This document shows, piece after piece, positions 47,144 through 54,407 of a stretch of 64,000 bases of DNA. Numbering within the stretch: the stretch's first letter is position 1; every line of letters starts with the position of its first letter. Location: contig NZ_CP007029.1 of the NCBI RefSeq assembly GCF_000227685.2, positions 3,198,501-3,262,500 of the forward strand, read 5' to 3'. The stretch comes from Thioalkalivibrio paradoxus ARh 1. Its GTDB lineage: Bacteria > Pseudomonadota > Gammaproteobacteria > Ectothiorhodospirales > Ectothiorhodospiraceae. Below the pieces are notes generated by a model that saw only the letters and a list, made by a program, of their open reading frames with translations, was not told the DNA's origin and made no database searches. The position numbers and the translations under genes were made by a program.

Positions 47144-47889
47144 CACCGAACCCAAGCCGCCAGACGCGGGTCCATCCTGCGGATACCGCCAGCATCACGG
47201 TGCGCAGTCGCCGCGGCCATCAACGCCAGTTCGAGCCGCTGGCAAGTCAGCGCCAAGGCGTGGATTCGAGCCTCCTTGACCGCGTTGTTCCAGCCGCGCT
47301 CCCACTCGCGCAGCGCCTTGGTCACGAGTTCGTCCCGGACTGGCGCTTCGGCTTCGACTCGCGCGATCAGATCCTCCAGCGCTTCGGCATCCGTCGCCAG
47401 CAGGTGGACCCGCGCGGCATCGTCCGGGCGCTCATCGCCGGCCGCGCGCCGCTGTCCGATCGCAGTGCGCTCGCTCTGCAGGCGTTCCAGGCGATCGCGC
47501 AGTTCCCCGACCTTGTGGCGGTGCGCCCGAATCGCGGAATCCTCGGCTTGGGCCTTCTGTTGCGCCAGCAACAGGTCCACCGCGCGCTCCGCTGGCACAT
47601 CGACCTCGGGCTTCGAGATCGTAAGCACCCGATCCACGATCGCCCGAATTTCGGCGCTAGCCTCTGCAGCCATGGCCTCAGCATCGGCTCGGACGGCATC
47701 CTGCGCGGCCGCTGCCGATTCCCGTGCCTCAACGGCTACCTGGTCCTCGAGCCGGTCCATCTCTTCGATGGCCAAATCCAGGGTCGCCCGGATCGAACTC
47801 GTGCCCTCGCCCGCTGCCACGGCGGCGTCCAGCTCGGATTTCGCTCGGGCCACGCGCTCGCGGGCTTTCTCCAGCATGTTCTGCGTCAT
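47143..47889 (-). CDS. Long coiled-coil protein of unknown function
   Basis: A 248-residue protein that is almost entirely coiled coil: LEKARERVARAKSELDAAV, LAIEEMDRLEDQVAVEARES and ELRDRLERLQSERTAIGQ. ATG 47889 has GAGG eight bases upstream; a GTG three codons earlier is possible. It leads the leftward cluster 47889-46088, and could be a scaffold, a structural protein or a packaging accessory; nothing specific supports one choice. Confidence 0.7.
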   Translation of the reverse strand: MTQNMLEKARERVARAKSELDAAVAAGEGTSSIRATLDLAIEEMDRLEDQVAVEARESAAAAQDAVRADAEAMAAEASAEIRAIVDRVLTISKPEVDVPAERAVDLLLAQQKAQAEDSAIRAHRHKVGELRDRLERLQSERTAIGQRRAAGDERPDDAARVHLLATDAEALEDLIARVEAEAPVRDELVTKALREWERGWNNAVKEARIHALALTCQRLELALMAAATAHRDAGGIRRMDPRLAAWVR

Positions 47890-47976
47890 CTCGGTCACCT
47901 CGGTTGCCGGGTTTCGGTGGATTCCGGCCCGGTAGTGGGCAGGTTCGCATCACGACATATCAGCGCGTGACCAAAA

Positions 47977-47992
47977 GTGAACTATGATTCAC
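47977..47992 (+). promoter_or_regulatory. Toxin-antitoxin promoter with overlapping operator
   Basis: The inverted repeat GTGAA-CTATGA-TTCAC encloses a -10-like TATGAT (47983-47988), 12 bases before the toxin start. An antitoxin dimer bound here would block RNA polymerase, as in other HigBA-type modules. Confidence 0.5.
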
Positions 47993-48003
47993 AATACGGT
48001 CCA

Positions 48004-48300
48004 ATGGTCACGATCCAGACAACCAGTTCGTTCGATGCGTGGTTCGAGTCCCTGCGGGACCGGCAGGGCAAGGCGCGGATCGCAGCCCGGCTGCGGCGCG
48101 TAGAGATGGGGCACATGGGCGACGTGAAGGCGATCGGCAAGGGCGTGCAGGAGATGCGGATCGACTGCGGACCCGGATACCGGATCTACTTCACCCAGCG
48201 GGGCATCGAGATCGTGATCTTATTGGCTGGTGGCGACAAGGACTCCCAGCGACGGGACATCCGCGCGGCCACCGAACTGGCCCGGCAGATTGGAGACTGA
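48004..48300 (+). CDS. RelE/HigB-type toxin (addiction module killer protein)
   Basis: A 98-residue protein of the RelE-superfamily Gp49/HigB group: FDAWFESLRDRQGKARIAAR, GHMGDVKAIGKGVQEMRIDCG and GYRIYFTQRGIEIVILLAGG. Such toxins cleave mRNA on the ribosome. It is the first gene of the pair, toxin-before-antitoxin as in higBA. It is oriented opposite to the surrounding phage genes and sits in a decayed gene, so it looks like a secondary insertion. Confidence 0.9.
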   Translation: MVTIQTTSSFDAWFESLRDRQGKARIAARLRRVEMGHMGDVKAIGKGVQEMRIDCGPGYRIYFTQRGIEIVILLAGGDKDSQRRDIRAATELARQIGD

Positions 48301-48304
48301 CGAC

Positions 48305-48631
48305 ATGACCACCGTGACGCTGAAGCGCTGGGACGTGGTGGACCACCTCCGCACTGACGAGGACATGGCCCTCTATCTCGACGCCTGCTTCGCTGAGGAT
48401 CCAGGGGACGGGAGCCTGATCCGGGTCGCTCTCGGAGACATTGCCCGAGCACACGGCATGACCCAACTGGCCCGGGATACCGGCATGGCTCGCGAGGGTC
48501 TGTACAAGGCGCTGTCCGCTGAAGGGAATCCGGAGTTCGCGACGATCATGAAGGTCGTGCGAGCCCTCCGGCTTCGGCTGCATGCCCACAGCGCGAACGA
48601 GAACCGCGAGCCGGGCATCCTGGCGCAGTAG
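48305..48631 (+). CDS. HigA-type antitoxin (addiction module antidote protein)
   Basis: A 108-residue protein. VALGDIARAHGMTQLARDTG followed by EGLYKALSAEGNPEFATIMK is the Xre-type helix-turn-helix of this antitoxin group. The protein should neutralise the toxin and repress the shared promoter. It starts 4 bases after the toxin stop. Confidence 0.9.
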   Translation: MTTVTLKRWDVVDHLRTDEDMALYLDACFAEDPGDGSLIRVALGDIARAHGMTQLARDTGMAREGLYKALSAEGNPEFATIMKVVRALRLRLHAHSANENREPGILAQ

Positions 48632-48880
48632 TCCTCCAGCCTGGATGGCGGCGGCGTTGGCGGTCAGTTCGCCGGCTTCCACCTTGTCCAGCAGTTCGGG
48701 GTTATCGCGGGCCAGGCGGCGGAGGGTGTAGGTCTGGTCATTGCCGCGAGATAAACGGGTTACATTGTCACCCGTTTTATTCCCCCTTCCCGGTCCTGCC
48801 TTGCCTTCCGCTACCGGGTTTGCAGGTAACGGATTCTCCGCAGCCTCCCGCACCTTCGCCGCGATGTCGGCCGCCCACAA
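48632..48880 (-). pseudogene. Truncated phage gene fragment cut by the toxin-antitoxin module
   Basis: The minus strand reads AADIAAKVREAAENPLPANP, then QTYTLRRLARDNPELLDKV and EAGELTANAAAIQAG before running antisense into the antitoxin gene. The conserved family would continue only a few residues further, and the 5' side is cut by the terminator at 48882, so both ends are missing. Related to the fragment at 45046-45303. Confidence 0.6.
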
Positions 48881-48881
48881 C

Positions 48882-48907
48882 GAGAAAGCCCCGGACGTGC
48901 CGGGGCT
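48882..48907 (-). terminator. Rho-independent terminator after the tape-measure-like gene
   Basis: The minus strand forms AGCCCCGG-CACGT-CCGGGGCT followed by TTTCTC, 21 bases after the stop of the 828-residue protein gene. Confidence 0.8.
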
Positions 48908-48928
48908 CAGGTGGGAATGACGGACTGG

Positions 48929-51415
48929 TCAGCCGGCCCCGAACGCGAAGTCGCTCAGGTGGTAGGCGCCTTCGCCAACGCTGGTGTCCCGGACGCGGCC
49001 GTCGACTTCGACCTCGACTTCTGGCGGCCCGTCCGGTTGCGGATGCACGTGCACCACGACATTGACCGGATCCGGGTTGTCGCGCTGGTAGGCGCTGAAG
49101 TGACGCTCGAAGCGTTCCCGGTGCTCGGTGGGCTCGCGCCAGTAGTAGGCGCCGCGGTCCCGGAAGCTGCCGGGGCCGGCGTTGTAGGAAGCCAGGGCGT
49201 CCTGCAGCGTGTGGATGTAGGGCTGGTCGAGCAGGTGGCGCATGTAGCGGCCGGCGGCTTCGATGGATGCATAGGGGTCGAACGGGTCGTTCAGGCCCAT
49301 ATCCCGGGCGGTGCCTGGCATGAACTGCGCGATCCCCATCGCGCCCGCATGGGAAACGGCGTTCGGGTCGTGATTACTCTCGGTGCGGGTCAGCGCCCAG
49401 ATCGTTCCCCGAGGCAGGTTGTAATGGGCGTCCACGCGCTCCATCGCGGCCCGCGATGGGATTCCATCGGTCAAGCCGATCTCCGGCCCGACCGTGTGCA
49501 GGTCAGACCACGGGATGATCCCGGGGCCGATGCGGCCCAGGCCGCCAGACGGTTCTGGCTCGGACGACTCCGATTCCGGTCGGCGCCGGCGGAACCAGGA
49601 CCGGAATCCGGATGGCTCCGACCCCTCTTCCCTGGAAAACCGCTCGCGCATCCAGTCCAGAACCCAGCGCCGGGTGGCCTCGCCTTGCGCCTGTCCCGGC
49701 AGGGTCTGGAGCGGGTTGAAGCCCGAGTGATTGCGGATCCAGCCGAGGTTTTCGTTGATCTGCTTAAGCTCTCCGATCAGATCATTCACCACGCCGACCC
49801 CATCCGCGAGATAGCGCGTCAAGTCTGTGATCAACGGGCGGGCGTCGTGCACCAGTTGCTCGAGCTGGTCGGAAAGGCGGGCAGTCTCCCGCCCCCAGTC
49901 GGACGCCACGGTCTCAATCCGCCCTTCCTCCGCTGCACGCCGGATGCGGCCGGCCACGTCCTCGACGTTCACCGGACCGGCCGCACGCGCTTCCTCGAGG
50001 ATCTTCGCGATCTGCCCCAGGCCCGACGCGTCCATCTCGGACAGGTCGACGCCTGACTTCTCCATCAGCGACTGCATGTTGCCCAGGCCGGACTGGCGCA
50101 TCTGCGTGTCCATCTCCATCAGCGATCGGGCCTGGATGCTCGACAACCCGAAGAACCCGCCCAGCGCCGAGTACGACGCATACGGGTTGTTCAGGTTCTT
50201 GGCATCGCGCCGGAACTGGTCCATCACGATCTGCAGCAGGGTGCGATTGTCGTCGCCACCGAAGGCCTGCCCCGGGGTGCCGAACGCGCCGTAGTCGCGC
50301 AGGTAGCGCTGCTTGTAGATGTCGCCGGTCACACCAGCCAGCGCCCGGTACATGAAGAACTCGCCAGCCTCGCCGCCACCGATGTTGCGGACCCCGGCAT
50401 CGGCCGCCGCCAGGATGCGTTCACCGGCACCACCCTTCAACGCGGTCTTGCCGGTCGCGGCCGATACATCGAACATCGCCGAGTAGGCTTCCATGATGGC
50501 GCGCGTGTTCGGCGCCTCGAGCGTCGATTCCCAGATCCGGTCCGCCATCCGCGTCACCTGCCCCAGGAGTTCGTCGCCGCGGGCATACATGCCGGACCGG
50601 CCGATCATCTCGGCCAGCATGGTCGCGAACTCGCGCCGGTCCTGACGCTCGAACACGCCCGAGAATTGCAGGCCGCCGAACGCTCGCGTCGTGCCCTCGG
50701 CATTCATCCCCAGGCCACGGGCCAGCGCCACCGAATCCTTGACCGCATCGGTCGCGCCTTCCACCTCGCCGGAGGCACGCGCATAGCCCTCGGTCAGCCG
50801 GGCCACCTCGGCATTGGCCAGCCCGAATTGGGTCAGCAGCCCGGTCACGCTGTCGCGCAGTTCGTCGAATGTGCGCCCCAGCTCGTCGTAACGCATCAGG
50901 GTATCGGTGGCCTCGCTGGTCTGGTCGGCCTCACGCAACCCGCGCATCAGGCTGGCCACGAGGCCACCGCCCATCGCCAGCGGCAGCGCCGTGCGCGCGA
51001 GCGTCCCCAGCGAACCACCCATCGGTGCCGCGAAACCGCCACCACCCGGCGGACGCTGGCCGCCATCGCCACCGTAGGCGTGCCCGGATCCCTGCACCAG
51101 CCGATGCAGCGCCTTGTCCCGCTGCTGCTGTTCCGGGAACGCACGGCCCCAATCCACCGCCCACGGGTCGCGACCCGCCTGGCCAGAATCGCGCAGCCCG
51201 CGCGCAAACTGGCTTCCCGGGGAAATCCGCTGCAGCGCCAGCATGCTCGAACGCAGCCGCGCCATGTCGCGCTCCAAGTCCTTCAACTCCGGATGCGATA
51301 GGTCCATCTCGGAGAAGGCCTTGCCTTCCTGTCCCGCACGCTGAATCGCGCGCTGGATGTCCTGCATCGCGCGCAGGACACTGCTGGGATCTGCAGAAAA
51401 TCGAACGTCGCTCAT
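48929..51415 (-). CDS. Tape-measure-like phage protein with a C-terminal lytic transglycosylase (SLT) domain
   Basis: An 828-residue protein. The first 600 residues are long helices and coiled coils with a Gly-rich hydrophobic segment near residues 120-165 (PLAMGGGLVASLMRGL), in the style of tape-measure or injected proteins. Residues about 665-790 form an SLT domain: ALTRTESNHDPNAVSHAGAM (catalytic Glu), GIAQFMPGTARDMG and ALASYNAGPG. It would open peptidoglycan during DNA entry. Start MSDVRFSAD at 51415 was preferred over an upstream in-frame codon. It is the only large virion-type gene in the element, with no tail or capsid genes around it. Confidence 0.8.
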   Translation of the reverse strand: MSDVRFSADPSSVLRAMQDIQRAIQRAGQEGKAFSEMDLSHPELKDLERDMARLRSSMLALQRISPGSQFARGLRDSGQAGRDPWAVDWGRAFPEQQQRDKALHRLVQGSGHAYGGDGGQRPPGGGGFAAPMGGSLGTLARTALPLAMGGGLVASLMRGLREADQTSEATDTLMRYDELGRTFDELRDSVTGLLTQFGLANAEVARLTEGYARASGEVEGATDAVKDSVALARGLGMNAEGTTRAFGGLQFSGVFERQDRREFATMLAEMIGRSGMYARGDELLGQVTRMADRIWESTLEAPNTRAIMEAYSAMFDVSAATGKTALKGGAGERILAAADAGVRNIGGGEAGEFFMYRALAGVTGDIYKQRYLRDYGAFGTPGQAFGGDDNRTLLQIVMDQFRRDAKNLNNPYASYSALGGFFGLSSIQARSLMEMDTQMRQSGLGNMQSLMEKSGVDLSEMDASGLGQIAKILEEARAAGPVNVEDVAGRIRRAAEEGRIETVASDWGRETARLSDQLEQLVHDARPLITDLTRYLADGVGVVNDLIGELKQINENLGWIRNHSGFNPLQTLPGQAQGEATRRWVLDWMRERFSREEGSEPSGFRSWFRRRRPESESSEPEPSGGLGRIGPGIIPWSDLHTVGPEIGLTDGIPSRAAMERVDAHYNLPRGTIWALTRTESNHDPNAVSHAGAMGIAQFMPGTARDMGLNDPFDPYASIEAAGRYMRHLLDQPYIHTLQDALASYNAGPGSFRDRGAYYWREPTEHRERFERHFSAYQRDNPDPVNVVVHVHPQPDGPPEVEVEVDGRVRDTSVGEGAYHLSDFAFGAG

Positions 51416-51541
51416 GCCCGGCTCCTGGGGGCCGTGTTCCGATGGCTGCAAACGTACCACGCTGCGCGCTGTGAAGCGCTCCAGAACGGCGTGACGCTAC
51501 ACTGCCCGTGCCCCGCCGGTTCCTCGGTCTCCGACGCGGGT

Positions 51542-51579
51542 CGCCCCGCCAGCAGCGCTCATGTAGGCGGGGCGTTTTT
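51542..51579 (+). terminator. Plus-strand rho-independent terminator with no obvious gene
   Basis: CGCCCCGCC and GGCGGGGCG pair across a 15-base loop and are followed by TTTTT on the plus strand. No plus-strand gene leads into it, so it may end an unannotated short RNA starting near 51500 or protect against read-through from the left. Confidence 0.6.
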
Positions 51580-51619
51580 CTGCCTGCCGCCAGACGGGAA
51601 CCCTTCCTGCCCGGGGGCT

Positions 51620-51669
51620 GTTTCGTATCGTATGCATTGGCGAATACGTATTCCGATACGATACGAAAC
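51620..51669. other. Nested palindromic element in the middle of the integrated element
   Basis: Outer arms GTTTCGTATCGTAT (51620-51633) and its exact complement (51656-51669) enclose the perfect 12-bp palindrome GAATACGTATTC (51642-51653). The sequence is AT-richer than its surroundings and repeats the heptamer-like CGTATCG/CGATACG. It lies in the 338-base non-coding gap between two leftward units. It could be an operator, a partition or packaging site, or a single-strand initiation site. Confidence 0.6.
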
Positions 51670-51694
51670 GGGGTAAAACCCGGGCCGAAACAGG

Positions 51695-51722
51695 CAAAAA
51701 AAAGCCCGGCGCGATGCCGGGC
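51695..51722 (-). terminator. Rho-independent terminator of the replication/early operon
   Basis: On the minus strand GCCCGGC-ATCGC-GCCGGGC is followed by eight T residues. It ends the leftward operon whose last gene stops at 51754. Confidence 0.9.
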
Positions 51723-51753
51723 AACTCTGGCAGGAGGCGAACAGGTATTCGGG

Positions 51754-51975
51754 TCATCCGTCGCGGCGCAGGATCGTCAGGACCGGGGCTGTGTGGTTCA
51801 GTGCCGTCTCGGCACGCATGACATCAAGGGGATTCACGTCGGGCCGCTGCAGCATCTCGCCCAGGGCCTTGCGTCGCGAAGCGTGCGCTTTCATCAGCGC
51901 GTCCTGCTGGCGCTGATGATCGCGGACCGTGCGAAGCAGCCCTTCCAGGTGCCGCGGCCCGTGGATGCGGGCCAT
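51754..51975 (-). CDS. Small basic protein of unknown function
   Basis: A 73-residue helical, basic protein (LLRTVRDHQRQQDALMKAH; LDVMRAETALNHTAPVL). Its ATG overlaps the upstream stop (TGATG). Last gene of the leftward operon. The tail resembles part of its upstream neighbour (a MRxEVxLNxA pattern), which suggests ancient duplication. Confidence 0.65.
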   Translation of the reverse strand: MARIHGPRHLEGLLRTVRDHQRQQDALMKAHASRRKALGEMLQRPDVNPLDVMRAETALNHTAPVLTILRRDG

Positions 51976-52334
51976 CAGTGCCGCTCCCTCGGCGGTGGCG
52001 AGGCAGCGGCACCCATCGCAGCACCGGCCGCCGCGCGGGCAGCGAGCCCGACCAGCGGCGCAACCTTGGTCATGACTGCGTTCTCAGCCCGGTTTAGCTC
52101 AACCTCGCGGCGCATCACGCCAGCCGGGTCCAGCTTGCCAGCCTCGAAGTCGGCCTTCATCCGCTGGCGCTCCTGCCGGATCTGCTCAAGCTGGCGCTGG
52201 CGATCGTCCCCGTAATCCCGCAGCCGGCGGCCGCTGTCGGTGAACTGCTTGCTCGGCGGTCTGCGGTCAGGGAGCCCGGCGGCTTTGGCGAACTCGGAAA
52301 TGAGTCGGTCGAGTTCGGCGTAGTCAGTATCCAT
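51975..52334 (-). CDS. Coiled-coil phage protein of unknown function
   Basis: A 119-residue protein: an acidic start, an Arg/Gln-rich coiled coil (QRQLEQIRQERQRMKADFEA), GVMRREVELNRAENAVMTKV, and an Ala-rich C-terminal helix that could enter a membrane. Two adjacent ATGs (52337 and 52334) are possible starts. No known family recognised. Confidence 0.65.
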   Translation of the reverse strand: MDTDYAELDRLISEFAKAAGLPDRRPPSKQFTDSGRRLRDYGDDRQRQLEQIRQERQRMKADFEAGKLDPAGVMRREVELNRAENAVMTKVAPLVGLAARAAAGAAMGAAASPPPRERH

Positions 52335-52400
52335 CATGGTCTCGGTCCTCGGTTGGTCGCCCCGTCGGGCGCGTGTACGGCGTACAGGCTCATAGTCGCA

Positions 52401-52769
52401 TCACGACTGACGGCGGCGTTCCGCAAGCTGTGCGCGGCGCTCGGCGAGCGATTCCCGGGCCAGCAGCCGCACCCACTCGCCATCGTGCTCCCCGCGATCC
52501 GCACGACGGCGCAACTCGATCGCTTCCTCTGCCAGGCGTCGGCGATACGCTTGTCGCTGCTTCCTGGAGGGTTCCGGCCTCGGTGTGAGATCCGCAATGC
52601 GCTCGGCGATCCGGGCCAACCGCGCTTGCGCAACATCGCCCATGGGGCCGCGGGATCGGATTTGCCGGCCCTCGCGTTCCAGTTCGCGACGTTCCTCGAG
52701 TTCCCGTCGCTGCCGGCGGACAGGGGTATTCAGTGTGCGCAACACCCGTGCGATGTGAGATTCGGTCAT
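52401..52769 (-). CDS. Arg/Glu-rich coiled-coil protein of unknown function
   Basis: A 122-residue, very charged helical protein (RRQRRELEERRELEREGRQ; RLAEEAIELRRRADRGEHDG). ATG 52769 has AGGAG eight bases upstream. Its composition suggests a structural or nucleic-acid-associated role, but nothing specific can be assigned. Confidence 0.62.
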   Translation of the reverse strand: MTESHIARVLRTLNTPVRRQRRELEERRELEREGRQIRSRGPMGDVAQARLARIAERIADLTPRPEPSRKQRQAYRRRLAEEAIELRRRADRGEHDGEWVRLLARESLAERRAQLAERRRQS

Positions 52770-52789
52770 GTTCGTGTCTCCTGTTAGGT

Positions 52790-52972
52790 TCATGCAGCCC
52801 GACGGCGGCGTCGGGGCTTTCGTTTCGATGCGAACTCGCCGATCAGCTTGTCCACGCGGGTCCAGTCCTCGGACGGCGCCCGGCGGATCATGCGAACCAC
52901 AAGACGGCCATCGAGCATGCGGGCCTCGGCGACCGCGACATCGGCTTGCAACAGTTTCAGCAGGGCGCTCAC
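52790..52972 (-). CDS. Small basic phage-type protein
   Basis: About 60 residues from GTG 52972, which overlaps the stop of the preceding 32-codon gene (GTGA); an upstream GTG at 53005 is an alternative. MLDGRLVVRMIRRAPSEDWT is followed by a polybasic tail KRKPRRRRRAA that suggests nucleic-acid binding. Not recognised. Confidence 0.58.
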   Translation of the reverse strand: MSALLKLLQADVAVAEARMLDGRLVVRMIRRAPSEDWTRVDKLIGEFASKRKPRRRRRAA

Positions 52973-53067
52973 AGTCCCCTCCCGCTGGCCTGATTTCTCT
53001 GCCACTCCCGGAACGCGCGCAGTTCGCGTTCGCCCGCGGCTCCTTTCGTTCGGCTCATCGCGCCCAT
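52969..53067 (-). CDS. Coupled 32-residue peptide, resembling the start of a phage resolvase/nuclease
   Basis: MGAMSRTKGAAGERELRAFR-type sequence. MSRxKGAAGERE is how many phage Holliday-junction-resolvase-like nucleases begin, but here the frame ends after 32 codons. TGATG coupling upstream and GTGA coupling downstream argue that it is translated. It may be the stump of a truncated nuclease kept for coupling. Confidence 0.45.
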   Translation of the reverse strand: MGAMSRTKGAAGERELRAFREWQRNQASGRGL

Positions 53068-53231
53068 CACTGACCCTCCTTGCTCGTTGCGGCCGGCTGG
53101 AAGTCCTCGGGCGGCTCCCAACTCGTATCTTTGGGCGTTCTCGGCGGCTCCTGCCGGCGGTAGCTCCCGTGCCGGCGGGGCTTTCGGGCGGTTTTCGGGC
53201 GGAACAGGTCGCGTTGCTGTGTCATGGTCAT
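53067..53231 (-). CDS. Small Arg/Pro-rich protein
   Basis: A 54-residue protein (QQRDLFRPKTARKPRRHGSY; KDTSWEPPEDF). Its ATG overlaps the stop of the preceding 40-codon gene (ATGA) and its own stop overlaps the next ATG. Function unknown. Confidence 0.55.
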   Translation of the reverse strand: MTMTQQRDLFRPKTARKPRRHGSYRRQEPPRTPKDTSWEPPEDFQPAATSKEGQ

Positions 53232-53350
53232 CGCTCCTTCGGTTTCGGTTTGCGGCGCGGTTGCAGGCGGAATAAGGCCAGCGGTCGAAACGGGGACGAT
53301 CCCGGTCGCGCCCATGCTGACAGGTCGGGTCGGTCGCGACCTGGGTTCAT
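53228..53350 (-). CDS. Coupled 40-residue peptide
   Basis: MNPGRDRPDLSAWARPG then a polybasic end RRKPKPKER. It is flanked by ATGA overlaps on both sides (ssb stop upstream, 53231 start downstream), which is the main argument that it is real. No known family. Confidence 0.45.
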   Translation of the reverse strand: MNPGRDRPDLSAWARPGSSPFRPLALFRLQPRRKPKPKER

Positions 53351-53688
53351 GCGGTCGCCCTCCGCTTGCCCGACGGTCGCGCCGATCTCGCGGTCAGCAC
53401 CGCGTCCGGGATCAGCGTCCACGATTCGCGCAGGGCACCATCCCGGCCGGTGTAGTGGCCCCGGGTCATGCGGCCTTGCGCCGTGACCATCTCGCCCTTG
53501 GCGGCCCGGTCCAGGGCCTCGGCGGCAGCCCCGAAGGCCAGCAGCGATACCCACAGGGTTTCCGGTTCCTCAGCATTGTGTGGCGTCACGTCTACAGCCA
53601 CCGACGCGCGAACCATCAGCTTGCCGGTCTTGGTCTCGCCCGCCACGGGGTCGGCGCCGAGGCGGCCATGCACGGATGCGTAGATCAT
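53347..53688 (-). CDS. ssb: Single-stranded-DNA-binding protein
   Basis: A 113-residue OB-fold protein: MIYASVHGRLGADPVAGETK, LMVRASVAVDV, ETLWVSLLAFGAAAEALDRA, KGEMVTAQGRM. It has the SSB core but lacks the long Gly/Gln tail and acidic tip of chromosomal SSB, as is common for phage-encoded versions. It is coupled to the upstream gene (ATGA). Confidence 0.82.
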   Translation of the reverse strand: MIYASVHGRLGADPVAGETKTGKLMVRASVAVDVTPHNAEEPETLWVSLLAFGAAAEALDRAAKGEMVTAQGRMTRGHYTGRDGALRESWTLIPDAVLTARSARPSGKRRATA

Positions 53689-54407
53689 CGCGTCACCTCC
53701 CGCAGCCATGAGTTCGCAGCGAAGCGGCCGGCGTTGGATTTCCGGTGTTCCACCGGCTCAGCGTCGGCGGCCTCGCGCCAGCGGCGGGCGTATTCGGCCA
53801 GCAGGCTTTCCCGGGCGCGTCGAAACCGAGTGCGGGCATCGACGAACTTCCAGTCCTCGCGCAGCAGCGGCAAGCCGTCCAGCGGGCCGGCATCGCGCTC
53901 TGTGCGGGCAGCCGGTGCAGGAGCCGGCGCGGGCTGGGCCTTCCGTTCCCGGGCCAGGCGCTCGGACACGGCCTTGGCGAAGGCGCGCAGGAACTCCGGT
54001 CGGCAGTGGGGCGTGTAGCCCTCCAGCCAGTCGCTGCGGCCTTCCTCGCCGAATGCCTCCAGCAGTTCGGACAGCGTGACAGGCAACCCCTCGGCGGCTC
54101 GGGCCAGAGCGATGCGCAACTCCGTCACCGACCGTGCAACCGGGGGTGCAACTCGGTCTGTTTCCGATGCAACTTTTTGCCCGTTTTCAGGGGGTCCGAG
54201 TTGCATTACTTTCCCTGTGGGAGTTGCATGCTGGTTGCATGCTTGGTTGCGCCCCAAAACCGCAGCAGCAAGCCGTTTCAGGCTGGTCGGTTGCGCAGGG
54301 GTTGCATGCTTGGTTGCGTGCTCCGAGGGTGAAAGTTGCAGGTTGCATCTACTGGGGGCTGCAACCGTGCAACTCCCATGCTCCGAGCGCTGTTGATCCG
54401 GCCTCAT
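53685..54407 (-). CDS. Replication-operon protein of unknown function carrying the iteron-like cluster
   Basis: A 240-residue protein. The first 75 residues are low-complexity (SEHATKHATPAQPTSLKRL; NQACNQHATPTGKVMQLGP) and are encoded by DNA dense in GTTGCA/TGCAAC repeats, so the DNA rather than the protein may be under selection there. The rest is helical (LSELLEAFGEEGRSDWLEGY; ARESLLAEYARRWREAADAE) and not recognised. Coupled by ATGA to both the RepA-like gene and ssb. Confidence 0.62.
   Translation of the reverse strand: MRPDQQRSEHGSCTVAAPSRCNLQLSPSEHATKHATPAQPTSLKRLAAAVLGRNQACNQHATPTGKVMQLGPPENGQKVASETDRVAPPVARSVTELRIALARAAEGLPVTLSELLEAFGEEGRSDWLEGYTPHCRPEFLRAFAKAVSERLARERKAQPAPAPAPAARTERDAGPLDGLPLLREDWKFVDARTRFRRARESLLAEYARRWREAADAEPVEHRKSNAGRFAANSWLREVTR
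54135..54373. repeat. Iteron-like cluster of GTTGCA/TGCAAC hexamers, candidate replication origin
   Basis: Eleven exact GTTGCA or TGCAAC hexamers and three GTTGCG variants fall within 239 bases. A 19-base direct repeat GGTTGCATGCTTGGTTGCG occurs at 54233-54251 and 54300-54318. The cluster lies beside the RepA-like ATPase and primase-like genes, where iteron origins of phage satellites and plasmids are often placed. It overlaps coding sequence. Confidence 0.6.
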
